64,000 nucleotides of DNA, from NCBI GenBank assembly GCA_000320545.1, contig ADNK01002830.1, positions 1-64,000 on the forward strand. Direction: 5' to 3'. A program made the translations under genes and the position numbers. Source of the stretch: Bigelowiella natans CCMP2755 (taxonomy: Eukaryota; Cercozoa; Chlorarachniophyceae). Below, one piece after another: positions 49,424 through 58,716 of this stretch (position 1 is its first letter; every line of letters begins with the position of its first letter). The notes under the pieces are model-generated. The model was not told where the DNA came from and did no database searches. It saw only the letters and a program-made list of their open reading frames with translations.

Positions 49424-51135
49424 TGTGTGTGTTTGTGTGTAGGCGCGCATTCATCTATGAAAAAAACTTGCACTATAAAGCACCAATGGAGTGAATCTAA
49501 TTGACAGGATTAAAAGAATATAATTGTCATTCCTCAGGCATACCAAACAGCGTCTTGTCTCCCAATCCCGATGTTGACTTCAACAACAACAACAACAACG
49601 GTGTGCCAGAGGTTGTTACAGCTAACCTTAGCCTCTCTACCTCCTCCAAATTCAGAATGAAATTAATCTGAGCTTTTTCCCCATGTGCTACCCAGAATGG
49701 TCAGGTAGCGACGTTTGTCGAGAGCAGAGCAACAGGAGGCTTTTCTAGAAGTGCTAAAAGTAGATATCATCCCAGTAGCGGTTTCCAGAAGAATTCATCT
49801 GCTGGATCAAGGATAATGATGAATAGTCCTGCTGCTGTCATGGAGAGAGAGGGAAAGGACTACGTATCTCCAGCTACTCAATCAAATGTTCTCTCCCGAA
49901 AGGAGGCAGAACTCCGACATGGCGTGCGCACGTACGTACGTGTTTCATGTGACATTATTGCTACGGGGCGTCAGAATGATGAAGGGAAATTATTGTTTGA
50001 GATTTGATTATCATTTTTAATTATCCACAGGTTGTTGAAGACAGTCATCTTTGCCATGGCGTCTGCGTCTGGTTTGCTCGCGTGAGTCCCCCCCCCCCCA
50101 ACCCTCCTCTCTCTTTTTCACATAAGAGGAGAAACGAAAAGTGAGAATGTGCAATGCGTTCAAGGTTTTTATCATTATCAATGTCATCATCGTCATTTCT
50201 GTTTTCAAATTTATCGTAATTTTTTGTAAATTGAGTCACATCTTCTTAGGGGAATCACAACTTGCAACCTTATGAGCTACACTACACAGCAGTCTACTGA
50301 GACGTTTCTCAGTTTTTATCCTTACATGGCCACCGAGTTCAGTATTCTAGAAGTTTCACTGTCGACAGCCCTTGCCGCTTGTGCATCATCGTTAATTGCA
50401 AAGGTCAATCTACAAAAGTTAGAAAAAAGACCAACGTTGGAAAGTAGATTCCTCGAAACATAAAATCCTTTTTCATGTTCCTCGGAAGCCTCAACCGCCT
50501 TTTCACTTTGTAATACTTTGGGCATTGAAATGTAGGAATTTGCAGAAGATGGAGCTTGGCAACAGAGAGAGCAAGCTGCAAAAGCGAGAATTCTACTCAT
50601 TTTCTTTGGATACTTCACTTCAATGATATGCTCCCTCATCAATGTAACTTGTTCGACCCCGAACCTTTTGATAACAGCACTTTAGACTTTTGGACTGCTG
50701 ATGCACTAAAATACAATCCATAGGTGCAAATCGTGGAGCGCATGGTGTATGAAGAGAATGAGGACAGTGAATGGTATAAGAATGCTGACAAGGTGCGTCG
50801 TGTATTGGAAAAGCCTTGCTTGTCGGGGACATATGTTATGAGATGAGATGTCTATTCCTTTCCATAACTCTCCAAAAACCTGCCATCTGTACCATTTCAG
50901 AGAGATGATATCGCTCTCAACTCATGGGTTTCCCTGGCCGTTTGTAGGTTGATATTGAATCTGGTAGTAAAACTATTTGAAATCCTCGTAATTTGTTGAG
51001 TCTCTCTGAGACCTCAGACTTGTCACCTACTCGCAGAGTTGTTGGATGGTATCAATTAACGAATTTGGTCAATTTGCGAAAGATCGATATCGAGTAGAGG
51101 TAAGAGAGAAAGCAGTGATTCAGTTCTTTAATTGA
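48070..51135 (+). CDS. Unknown multi-exon membrane protein with a disordered N-terminus
   Basis: Start at ATG 48070 (MEGKKEAADSKADNNSMPAS). The first exons encode polar, probably disordered sequence with basic clusters (KKRLTKRNYNSN) and Asn/Ser runs (an AAC/CAA tract near 49580 gives poly-Asn). Later exons are hydrophobic: KTVIFAMASASGLLA, LSTALAACASSLIAKVN and ARILLIFFGYFTSMICSLIN. These are followed by VERMVYEENEDSEWYKNAD, DDIALNSWVSLAV and a last exon with VSINEFGQFAKDRYRVE, ending at TGA 51133-51135. I count at least three likely membrane segments. I do not recognise the family; a multi-pass organelle or endomembrane protein is the most I would infer. (TA)n at 48850-48881 and a GT/GC tract at 49362-49440 lie in introns. 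Confidence 0.5.
48850..48881. repeat. (TA)n microsatellite in an intron
   Basis: An uninterrupted TA run in an intron of the unknown membrane-protein gene. Confidence 0.9.
49362..49440. repeat. (GT)n / (GC)n compound microsatellite
   Basis: A GT run, a short GC run, then a long GT run with TTG interruptions, in an intron of the unknown membrane-protein gene. Alternating purine-pyrimidine sequence of this kind can adopt Z-DNA. Confidence 0.9.
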
Positions 51136-52112
51136 ATAAACAAAAAGTATGAATGCCTGGATGGGTATTTTTTTGGTCAGAGATCGGACGGGTTGCGGAT
51201 TGCATGGAATGCGAATCGTCGTGGAGACATAAGATAGAGTATAATAAATTTGGAAGAACTGTATAACTATCCAATGGAACGCGTAATGTCAATGCATAGC
51301 TTCCGATACGATTGTGTCGAAATTGTATCACGCAGGGTGCTGAAGATCCAGCCACACATGGGATCTTCGGTTTCATCTAGTCATGCGTGTGTCGATCACA
51401 CTCGGCAACGCGTTAGGCCCAGCACTAGCTAGCTAGAGCAGGCAGCTGTGGCGTAGCTACATGCCAGATGTGATGTCTTCTGCTTCACTGCGAGGCTGTT
51501 GATTGACATGCATGTCGATCTGCTGAGAAACGCATACGAGGTGCTATATATAGACAAGCGATCACGTGTCTGCTAGTCAGGAATTAGGATAGGAGCAAGA
51601 TGCAATAAATATTGGCGCACTTCACTAGCTAGCTAGCAGAGCTAGTTGAACTATAGAGAACGATGCACATGACGAGATAGATGACTACATGGTATCTCAT
51701 AGTCATGTGGTGCGTACGCGTCGCTAAGATCGTAGCATCGTAGCACTCAACGTCTACGTAAATTTGCTAGGCTACATCTCATAGCTTTGATGCAATGTTG
51801 CCATTAATAATGTGATGACAATGTTGAGCATATGTTAACATGCAATTAAGCATGCTTACATAATAATGACAATTCATATGGAGCGCGATGAGCGATATTA
51901 GCTACTATGATAGATGTGCATTGAGTGTGTGGCTTGTTACGCTTATGATGTAAACGTATGTAAAGTATCGTGGCATAAGCAGAAGCATCTAACTTAATTA
52001 TGTGCCGTTCACAAGCTGTGATGCTGTGCGTCATCTTGATTCGAGTCGATTCGCAAATAAATAACTTGAAGGACTAAAAAGATGTGGAAAAGATCCAAAG
52101 CCAATGAAATTA
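51136..52112. other. Convergent spacer F, palindrome-rich
   Basis: About 980 bases between the unknown membrane-protein gene and SF3A2, both ending here. It contains CTAGCTAGCTAG runs (51425-51435 and 51630-51645), CATGCATGTCGAT, TACGCGT and many CATG/CTAG words. Short ORFs on both strands look random. No gene supported. Confidence 0.55.
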
Positions 52113-52784
52113 CTACAGAGTTTCATCTTCTTTCTCAGGCTCAAAGAATAGTTGTACAGTGAAAGTTAATTTTTCTGAGTCCCAATGGGTGAAGAATTTG
52201 CCTTCTCCTCTATCAAGTTTCTTGTTGGGGATCTTAAAACCGATAGTCTCGTAAGGTTCGGCAGCGAAAAGTATGTATTGAAAGTTGTTATTCTTCGGCT
52301 CAACGTTTTGCTCGAAAGCAGACATGAATCTGTGACGTGGTTGCACCCCATCCTCGATCTTCGGATACGATATCTGGAAGAGCAAGCATCTTTGTTGAGT
52401 TTCTGGATCTAGCTGTTTGACAACTTTATAACCGGGACGTCCTATTTTGATTGATTTGCGAGTAACAGTCTTTTTCTTTTCCTGGAAAGATGCAAGATCC
52501 TGGGTCTTCGCGATCTTTGCGGCACGGCGTGCTAGGTTCTGTTGGTGCCTCTTACCTTGCGTGTGAGCTAAGTATGACCCTTCATTTGTGTGGAGAGTTA
52601 AACAAAGTTTACACTCGTATTTTCCAATGTGATTTTTCATGAAATAAGGATCTTTCTTGAGGTCAATGGTTTCAAGAGCGAGCTGGCGCAGTCGCTCTCG
52701 TCGTTGCGCATTTGCCTGCGAGGCTGAAGCAACGCCAGCAGATCCTGTTTTACTTCCAACTCCTTGAGACGAATAATCACGCAT
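52113..52784 (-). CDS. SF3A2: Splicing factor 3A subunit 2 (SF3a66 / Prp11)
   Basis: Intronless, 223 residues. SF3A2 is a component of the SF3a complex of the U2 snRNP, needed for branch-site recognition. The start MRDYSSQGVGSKTGSAGVAS is followed by RLRQLALETIDLKKDPYFMK, then the U1-type C2H2 zinc finger (YECKLCLTLHTNEGSYLAHT and GKRHQQNLARR, with two Cys and two His in place). The conserved C-terminal half has IGRPGYKVVKQ, LLFQISYPKIEDGVQPRHRF, FMSAFEQNVEP, YILFAAEPYETIGFKIPNK and FFTHWDSEKLTFTVQLFF. It stops soon after, so it lacks the long Pro-rich tail of animal SF3A2 and matches the short yeast-like form. Assignment is firm. Confidence 0.96.
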   Translation of the reverse strand: MRDYSSQGVGSKTGSAGVASASQANAQRRERLRQLALETIDLKKDPYFMKNHIGKYECKLCLTLHTNEGSYLAHTQGKRHQQNLARRAAKIAKTQDLASFQEKKKTVTRKSIKIGRPGYKVVKQLDPETQQRCLLFQISYPKIEDGVQPRHRFMSAFEQNVEPKNNNFQYILFAAEPYETIGFKIPNKKLDRGEGKFFTHWDSEKLTFTVQLFFEPEKEDETL

Positions 52785-53112
52785 GATTTATGAAAGGGTC
52801 TTGCCTAGGGACAAGGAGATGGTGGAAAAGATGGAGGAGGAGAGGAGTTTTGCCGTGTGAATTGCGGGGTGCTTATCAGATGTGGTCCTGGAGATAGCGA
52901 CATGACTTTATTGATGTCGTTTGAAAGAGATGCTCGACAATTTTATGAAAAATTATTATGATCGATCGAGAATCTCATGAGACTCTCTGGAAGCGTTCTC
53001 GTCTTCCTTCACTATTCATGGCAACTAATCCTAATGAAAGACAAAGCGTGCATTCTAGTCCCAGGTCGGTAAGTGGATATATCATTGAGATAGCATGTAA
53101 TACTCATGGTTC
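52785..53112. promoter_or_regulatory. Divergent spacer between SF3A2 and NAXD
   Basis: About 330 bases with both start codons at its ends, so probably a bidirectional promoter. A rightward ORF at 52958-53281 overlaps NAXD in another frame and is probably not real, though a 5' exon here cannot be excluded. Confidence 0.4.
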
Positions 53113-54394
53113 ATGGAGACTGATGCGTTCGTTGCAGGTACTCTGGGATTGGGCCTGGTGCTGTATCTATATCATCGATATTTTAGGGAAAATCGGAAGA
53201 ATGCCCACGGCGATGTTATTGAGGAACGCAACTCTCCCAATGGCACATTTAAGGGTAGACGGGACTCAGAGCTACGCATAGAAAGTTTGAAACCGGAAGC
53301 CATTCGAATTTTCAAGTCTATTGCCCCACCTCTGGATTTCAAATCCCACAAGGGCCAAGGAGGTCGCATAGCTATTGTCGGTGGCTCGAAGGATTACACG
53401 GGAGCTCCTTATTATGCTGGGATGGCAGCGCTTAAGACTGGAGCCGAACTGCTATATATGTTTGCATCAGCGGAGGCGTCACCTGCTTTGAAAGTGTATA
53501 GTCCAGAACTCATGGTAACTCCATTTTACGGAACAAGCTTATGTTCAGGAACTAACGAGTGGGTTAGTCGGACAGCATCGATCATAACTGAGAGGATGAA
53601 ACGATTCCATGCTATTGTCATCGGTCCTGGCATGGTAATATGATAGACTCTTGTCCATTTATCTGATACCCCTTAATCCTTAATCTAACTACTAATCAAT
53701 TTCAACTACAGCCGTCCTCCCCATACTCAAACCAAACACCAACTGATTCATCATCTCTTGAATTTTCTTCTCCAACCTTTTTCTTTAGGGAAGGAATAAG
53801 CATCTAGTACCAGTAATAAGAAATGTCCTTCACGAAGCCGCGCGCGCCAAAATTCCGACTGTTCTCGACGCAGATGGGGTATGGGCCGTGTGCCAAGACC
53901 CAGAAATGCTGAATCAAGCTGGGATGGTTGTACTGACGCCGAACAAGGTGGAATTCGAGAAGCTGTACACATCAGTTATGCAGGTCGAGCGTAAACTAGA
54001 CGGAGATCTCAAGGCTGACGTCGAGTCGCTTTGCCGCAAGCTGAACAATGCGGTCATCATTCGAAAGGGACGTTCAGATTTCATTTCTAATGGTATCATT
54101 AGTCTTGAGTGTGTGGAAATGGGCGCCCCAAAGAGGAGTGGAGGCATTGGGGATGTACTTGCAGGCGTCACAGCTACATGCGTTGCGTGGGCTCAGATGA
54201 AGAGCTCGCTTAGCCCGAAGCAAGATTTCAAAGAATCACAAAAAAATATTGTCTACGCAGCGCATTGCGCTTGCTCTATCGTCAGAAAAGCATGGGAAAT
54301 TACCTTTTCAGACTGTGGAAGAGGAAGTTGCGTTCCTGATTTACTAGACAAGCTCAGAAGTGTCATTAATTCAATTGAGGCTGCGGCATGCTAA
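53113..54394 (+). CDS. NAXD: ATP-dependent NAD(P)H-hydrate dehydratase with an N-terminal membrane anchor
   Basis: NAXD repairs hydrated NAD(P)H back to NAD(P)H at the cost of ATP. Two exons: 53113-53634 and 53789-54394, joined in phase at IGPGM/GRNKHL. The ribokinase-like core is complete: KGQGGRIAIVGGSKDYTGAP, YYAGMAALKTGAELLYMFA, IVIGPGMG, PTVLDADGVWAV, VVLTPNKVEFEKL and the nucleotide-binding RSGGIGDVLAG. The start at 53113 gives METDAFVAG and a hydrophobic stretch (GTLGLGLVLYLYHRYF) before a basic linker, which reads as a signal-anchor or organelle-targeting segment. The rest is near the usual length. The enzyme call is firm; its location in the cell is inferred. Confidence 0.93.
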
Positions 54395-54985
54395 TGAAAC
54401 AGCAATAGCTGCATAGATATATAGATATGTGGAGTCAAGTAGTCGCCAGCTGACGACGCTGATTGCTCTGCTTGTGATAAATGACAACATGCGAGACAGA
54501 TTTAATTATAACAATGACCGATTAAATTACATTCTATCAATGGTCATCCTAATCTAGTAATGTAGCTGTCTAGCTGTGTAAAGCTGCAACTACAGCTCTT
54601 ATTAAATTGTATGAATGTAGCTAACTAGCGCATTAGATCACGTAAGCCTGCCTAATGATGCGAGTCATCACATCTACAATGATGATTTATCAAATAGATA
54701 TGCATCAAGTGTCTATGGGAGCCTCGATCCTTCATGTGCACATAACTTGTGGTCAGCATCGATTTAACATGCAATTTAGATATTCCGGTGATGCGAAATT
54801 AGCAGGCGCGCTCCAGTTATTGGTGTGATGTACAATTTAAAAGGAATTTATAATCATTTATCTTGACCAAATATCCGCCACAAAAGAATGCGATCGTATA
54901 CATGATAAGTGCCCAGGTCAAAGTATATACCGTGGCTACAATGAGCATATGGCTAACATGCGATCATGGATTCTTTCCCTCTTGC
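54395..54985. other. Convergent spacer G with a diverged dispersed-repeat copy
   Basis: Between the 3' ends of NAXD and the MFS gene. It holds copy G of the dispersed repeat (54489-54597) and GCTGTCTAGCTGTG-type words. No gene supported. Confidence 0.55.
54489..54597 (+). repeat. Dispersed repeat, copy G (diverged)
   Basis: GCGAGACAGAT, then GATTAAATTACATTC, TCAATGGTCATCCTAATC and TAATGTAGCTGTC, then GTAAAGCTGCAACTACAGCT. It has the same module order as copy C, with small insertions between modules. Confidence 0.55.
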
Positions 54986-55187
54986 TTAACCTCGTCGACC
55001 CTCGGCAAGGAGCTGAACTTTGTCAAGTTCACTACCATCACTATCGAGTTCCTCGTCCCCATCACGCAAACTATGGGACTCAGCAACTTTCCGTGCTCGG
55101 CGGATTGTTTTCTCCACGTCGGATTCATACCTACGACAGAAATTTATATATTACCTCGGAGGTCAGAAAAGGCTTCACAGACGTGGA

Positions 55188-55219
<32 letters not shown>

Positions 55220-55368
55220 GTTCGAGTCATGAATCCGTAAGCTATAAATGTTAAGGTCCACGGGACGAGAGTCATGATGGTGAGTGAATAGGTCAGAGCG
55301 TTGACATTGCGGTTCCGTTCCTGAAAGTAATAGGAGGAGGAGGAGGAGAAGGAGGAGGCTTATTTTTC

Positions 55369-55440
<72 letters not shown>

Positions 55441-57624
55441 ATTATGATGATGAGATTTTGTGGGCGTCGAATTGATGATAATGATGATAATTCACGACAT
55501 GCGATTAGACTAACCGCATCGTCCATGCCATTGATATTTGGTCTCCCGTGCGGCCCTCCCGTTTTAAACCCAAACATTTTTTCTGCCAAGTATGACACGA
55601 CATATCCACCGAAAGCAGATGGCACATTTTCCATCATGGAGAAATAGCTGTAGATAGACGCTCTTGACCATTCTGGCACCACATCCGCAATTAAAGGACG
55701 ATTTGTGGCGTTCCCGGACCATGTTGCCTGGGATTTTAGTTGCATGTAAGTTTTCAGGCTTTCATGTATATGACATTCGCGGCAGAACCTCAACAAGGGC
55801 GGGGGGGAAATCGCAAGTTAACAAACAGATCCATTAAAATCAGCATGCTGCACAACATATCGTACAATCACTTACCGTAAGGTTGAATAAAACAATGATG
55901 AAACAGAACAGCATCATATGAGCAGTATCTTTGGGGAGAACCAAGAACAGAAAGAACACCAAAACCATTCCAACCTATTCAACACACATACATTCCAAAC
56001 GGTTGTTCAGGGAGGCTGCAATTAAATTCCTGTAATTATCAATAGGAGCGCTGCAATGGAAACATTCTAATTCTACTTTGGATTTGTGGGTACATGAGGA
56101 TCGCTATCAACCTGTTGCATCGCATGCGTCTATTCATTAACAATCTTCTTTCAACTTACCGCGACGGAAAATTGGGCAGTGTATACGCGCCCTCTGTAGG
56201 GAATTACGGAATGAGCGTAGTCTCCGATGTAACCGGCCATCAGATGCCCAATAGCACTTGCTATCATACCCACTCCTCCAATAATAGCCACCTTAAATCA
56301 TTATTGCATGGTTTGTGACGACTACGTTCGAGAATGATCAAGAGGACCAATTTTTATTCAATAAATAGGCGCTGCTGCTCCTATGCTCACGTAATACCTG
56401 GAACGAGGAGTAGCCAATAAGCTCAAGCCAAAGAATGGAAAACATTCCAAAAGCTCTCCAGGGGATGCAACCGAAGACTCCTTGCAGGACTAGCAGCCAA
56501 AAGGATGCTAATTGGAGAGACGGCCAATCAATACCAAGAAATTTATTGCGTGACTGCTCACGAGCGAGCTCAGCAGCTCTCCGCCTTCTCGGTTCGACCA
56601 TCAAGAACGCCATTGCGAATGGGAACAAGACTATCATGTGAGAGGAAAAGACTATAAGATTAACACCGTTCATTGAAATTCTACATAATTGCAATGGATT
56701 CTCTCTCAAGCTAATCTACTCATCATTACTTGAGAGAATGCCGACGACTCCTAAACACAGACGCCATCCGCGAATACCCAGAGGATGTTTTTCAGCAAGT
56801 GCTGTAGACATGAACTGCCCCAGGAATGCACCGATTAATGCAACAAAACCAATTTGTCCAAAGAGGCTTCCACGAGTCTCAGAGGGAGCAAGATCCGCAA
56901 CCACACTCTACAAGAGAAAAATTCATTAAGGCATACCTCAAGCTCACACAAATATATCAGATGTGAAACCTGTGCGATAGGAGAGACAAGTGACATAAAA
57001 ACTGCTGCCAAGGTTCGAAACATCTGAGTAGACAAATTTGTATGATTAATGTCGAGCGCAAACTTTGAGCAAAAACTTGTTTTTTTTTACCGTAAACTGC
57101 ATGAAGGTGGTTGATGCAGCGCAACCCATTGTAAGAAGCCCCCAAGCGAAGCATCCAATACACAACAACCATTTTCTTGACATGCGATCGCCAAGTCCAC
57201 CCCTAATGGTTTCGTGCAACAAATGAAAACACTTCGATGTACTCCTCTAATTTATCATTGCTACTTACCATGCTGGCATCGCGAAAGATCCCACCAAGCA
57301 CTGAAGCAAGTACCTGGTAAATAAATATATATATATTTTTTTCTGATATAAGTCAACCATGTAAAAGACCGAGAAAGTTCCTCACATGAATCCAATATCC
57401 GATAGATCCGTTCCAAAGTCGGTTTGGAAAGCTCTGAACATCCCTGCGTGGATCGCAATGCGTTGTAATGTTGAGCCAACATAGACCCATCGATCATACA
57501 AAATCATCTTTGCAATGTAGTGCTTACCTGGGAGCATGACGAAATCGGCTGCGTCAAGGGCAGCGCAGAAGCATAATGACCCAAGAGTCCTCAAGGCCGG
57601 CTTGGGGAGAGGTTGATCCGACAT
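54986..57624 (-). CDS. Major facilitator superfamily transporter
   Basis: A leftward multi-exon gene from ATG 57624 (MSDQPLPKPALRTLGSLCFC). Exon pieces encode AFQTDFGTDLSDIGFM, then the loop 2-3 motif A as GGLGDRMSRKWLL (57180-57215), which defines the superfamily. Next are CFAWGLLTMGCAASTTFMQF, TLAAVFMSLVSPIAQ, ADLAPSETRGSLFGQIGFVA and GRWRLCLG-type segments. After a loop (EPRRRRAAELAREQSRNKF) come LQLASFWLLVLQGVFGCIPW and LIADVVPEWSRASIYSYFSM (55610-55690). The last membrane helix is TLVPWTLTFIAYGFM. A cytoplasmic tail (RYESDVEKTIRRARK, ending LLAEGRRG) stops at 54986. The SETRGSLFG and SRASIYSYF stretches recall Spinster-like carriers, but the substrate is unknown. Introns carry (TTA)n and (TA)n(TG)n tracts. 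Confidence 0.8.
55188..55218. repeat. (TTA)n microsatellite in an intron
   Basis: An uninterrupted TTA run in the last intron of the MFS gene. Confidence 0.9.
55374..55438. repeat. Compound (TA)n(TG)n microsatellite
   Basis: A TA run passes into a TG run in an intron of the MFS gene, the same type as at 37376-37428. Confidence 0.9.
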
Positions 57625-58716
57625 GATTCCCCTGGCTTTGGACGTGTAACACCGATGGCAAAAAATGGAAAATCCAATCTATAGAATTTATACGACAATA
57701 ATAATAATCAGTCGTATTTAAAATTTATGGGATTGGTTTTCCAGCGAAGATGGAAGATAGTGAAACATGTAATGATGGTGATTACTGACAGTGCGACAAA
57801 AATTATTTCAGACTTATATGTAAAGAAAATGTATATTTCTAATGAGTGTCTGATAAATACGACAAGTCGTTACTCATAATTATATCGTAAAATTACCACA
57901 CTCTTGAAAATTTATACCCTTCTAGGGATACGTTCCAAATATTACAGAGGATTCTCAATCTTCGTATCTTTCCCGAATCGCTCTCTCTTACAAACAATAC
58001 TTAGAAATTAAGAAGGATTCAGGTATCAAACGAAAACAATATATATCCTGTATTGATTTTACTACCATCCTATATTTGAGAAAGAATGTATCCATATTGA
58101 AATATTTGGTCGAATTGGGGTATAAAAAATGACTTGTCTCAAATTGTGATATCTGATATATGTGTAATTTTTCATCAAATATAACAAGTATAAGTAAATT
58201 ATTCACTGAAATATAAGCTCTTTTTGATGAAAATAAAAATAATTGTTGTGAAGAAAGAGAGTTGGAAACCTCGCAGACGTAGGCGTAACATAGCAAGGTA
58301 CCAACGCTGGAAAAATGTATGACTGGCCTGGTGCAGATGTCTGAAAATGTAGGGGAATTCTATAGAATTTGCATCTATTTTCAATTAGCAGATATCGGAA
58401 AAAGGAAAAGAGGTTTTTTGACAAGTCGTAAACTTATTTCATAGTTGATTTTTGAAGTTGTAAATGGAAAATGGCAAACCATTTTCTAAACGTGTGGACT
58501 TCAGATAGAAAAGATTGCCTAATTGCAGCTTATCTTTGTGCCTTAATTCATAATTGGTACATTTTGTATGTCGTTATAATGAATTACAACTAAAATAACG
58601 ATAAAAGACTTTTTTTGAAGACTTTCCAAATCTTCCACTTTTTGGACATTACGGTCAAAAGTCGCGAGGTGAGTTTCCTCATCTTCGTGATTGGCCCCTA
58701 GGCAACCCTAGGCAAG
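57625..58716. promoter_or_regulatory. Long divergent AT-rich spacer between MFS and M13 genes
   Basis: About 1.1 kb, visibly more AT-rich than its surroundings, especially 57660-58660. Leftward ORFs at 57988-58424 are Phe/Tyr/Ile-rich and unrecognised. No simple repeats. It must contain both promoters. An organelle-DNA insertion is possible but I could not identify one. Confidence 0.4.

Noticed and set aside
53633-53788. A frameshift in NAXD
   Set aside because: A normal GT-AG intron joins GPGM to GRNKHL in phase, so no frameshift is needed.
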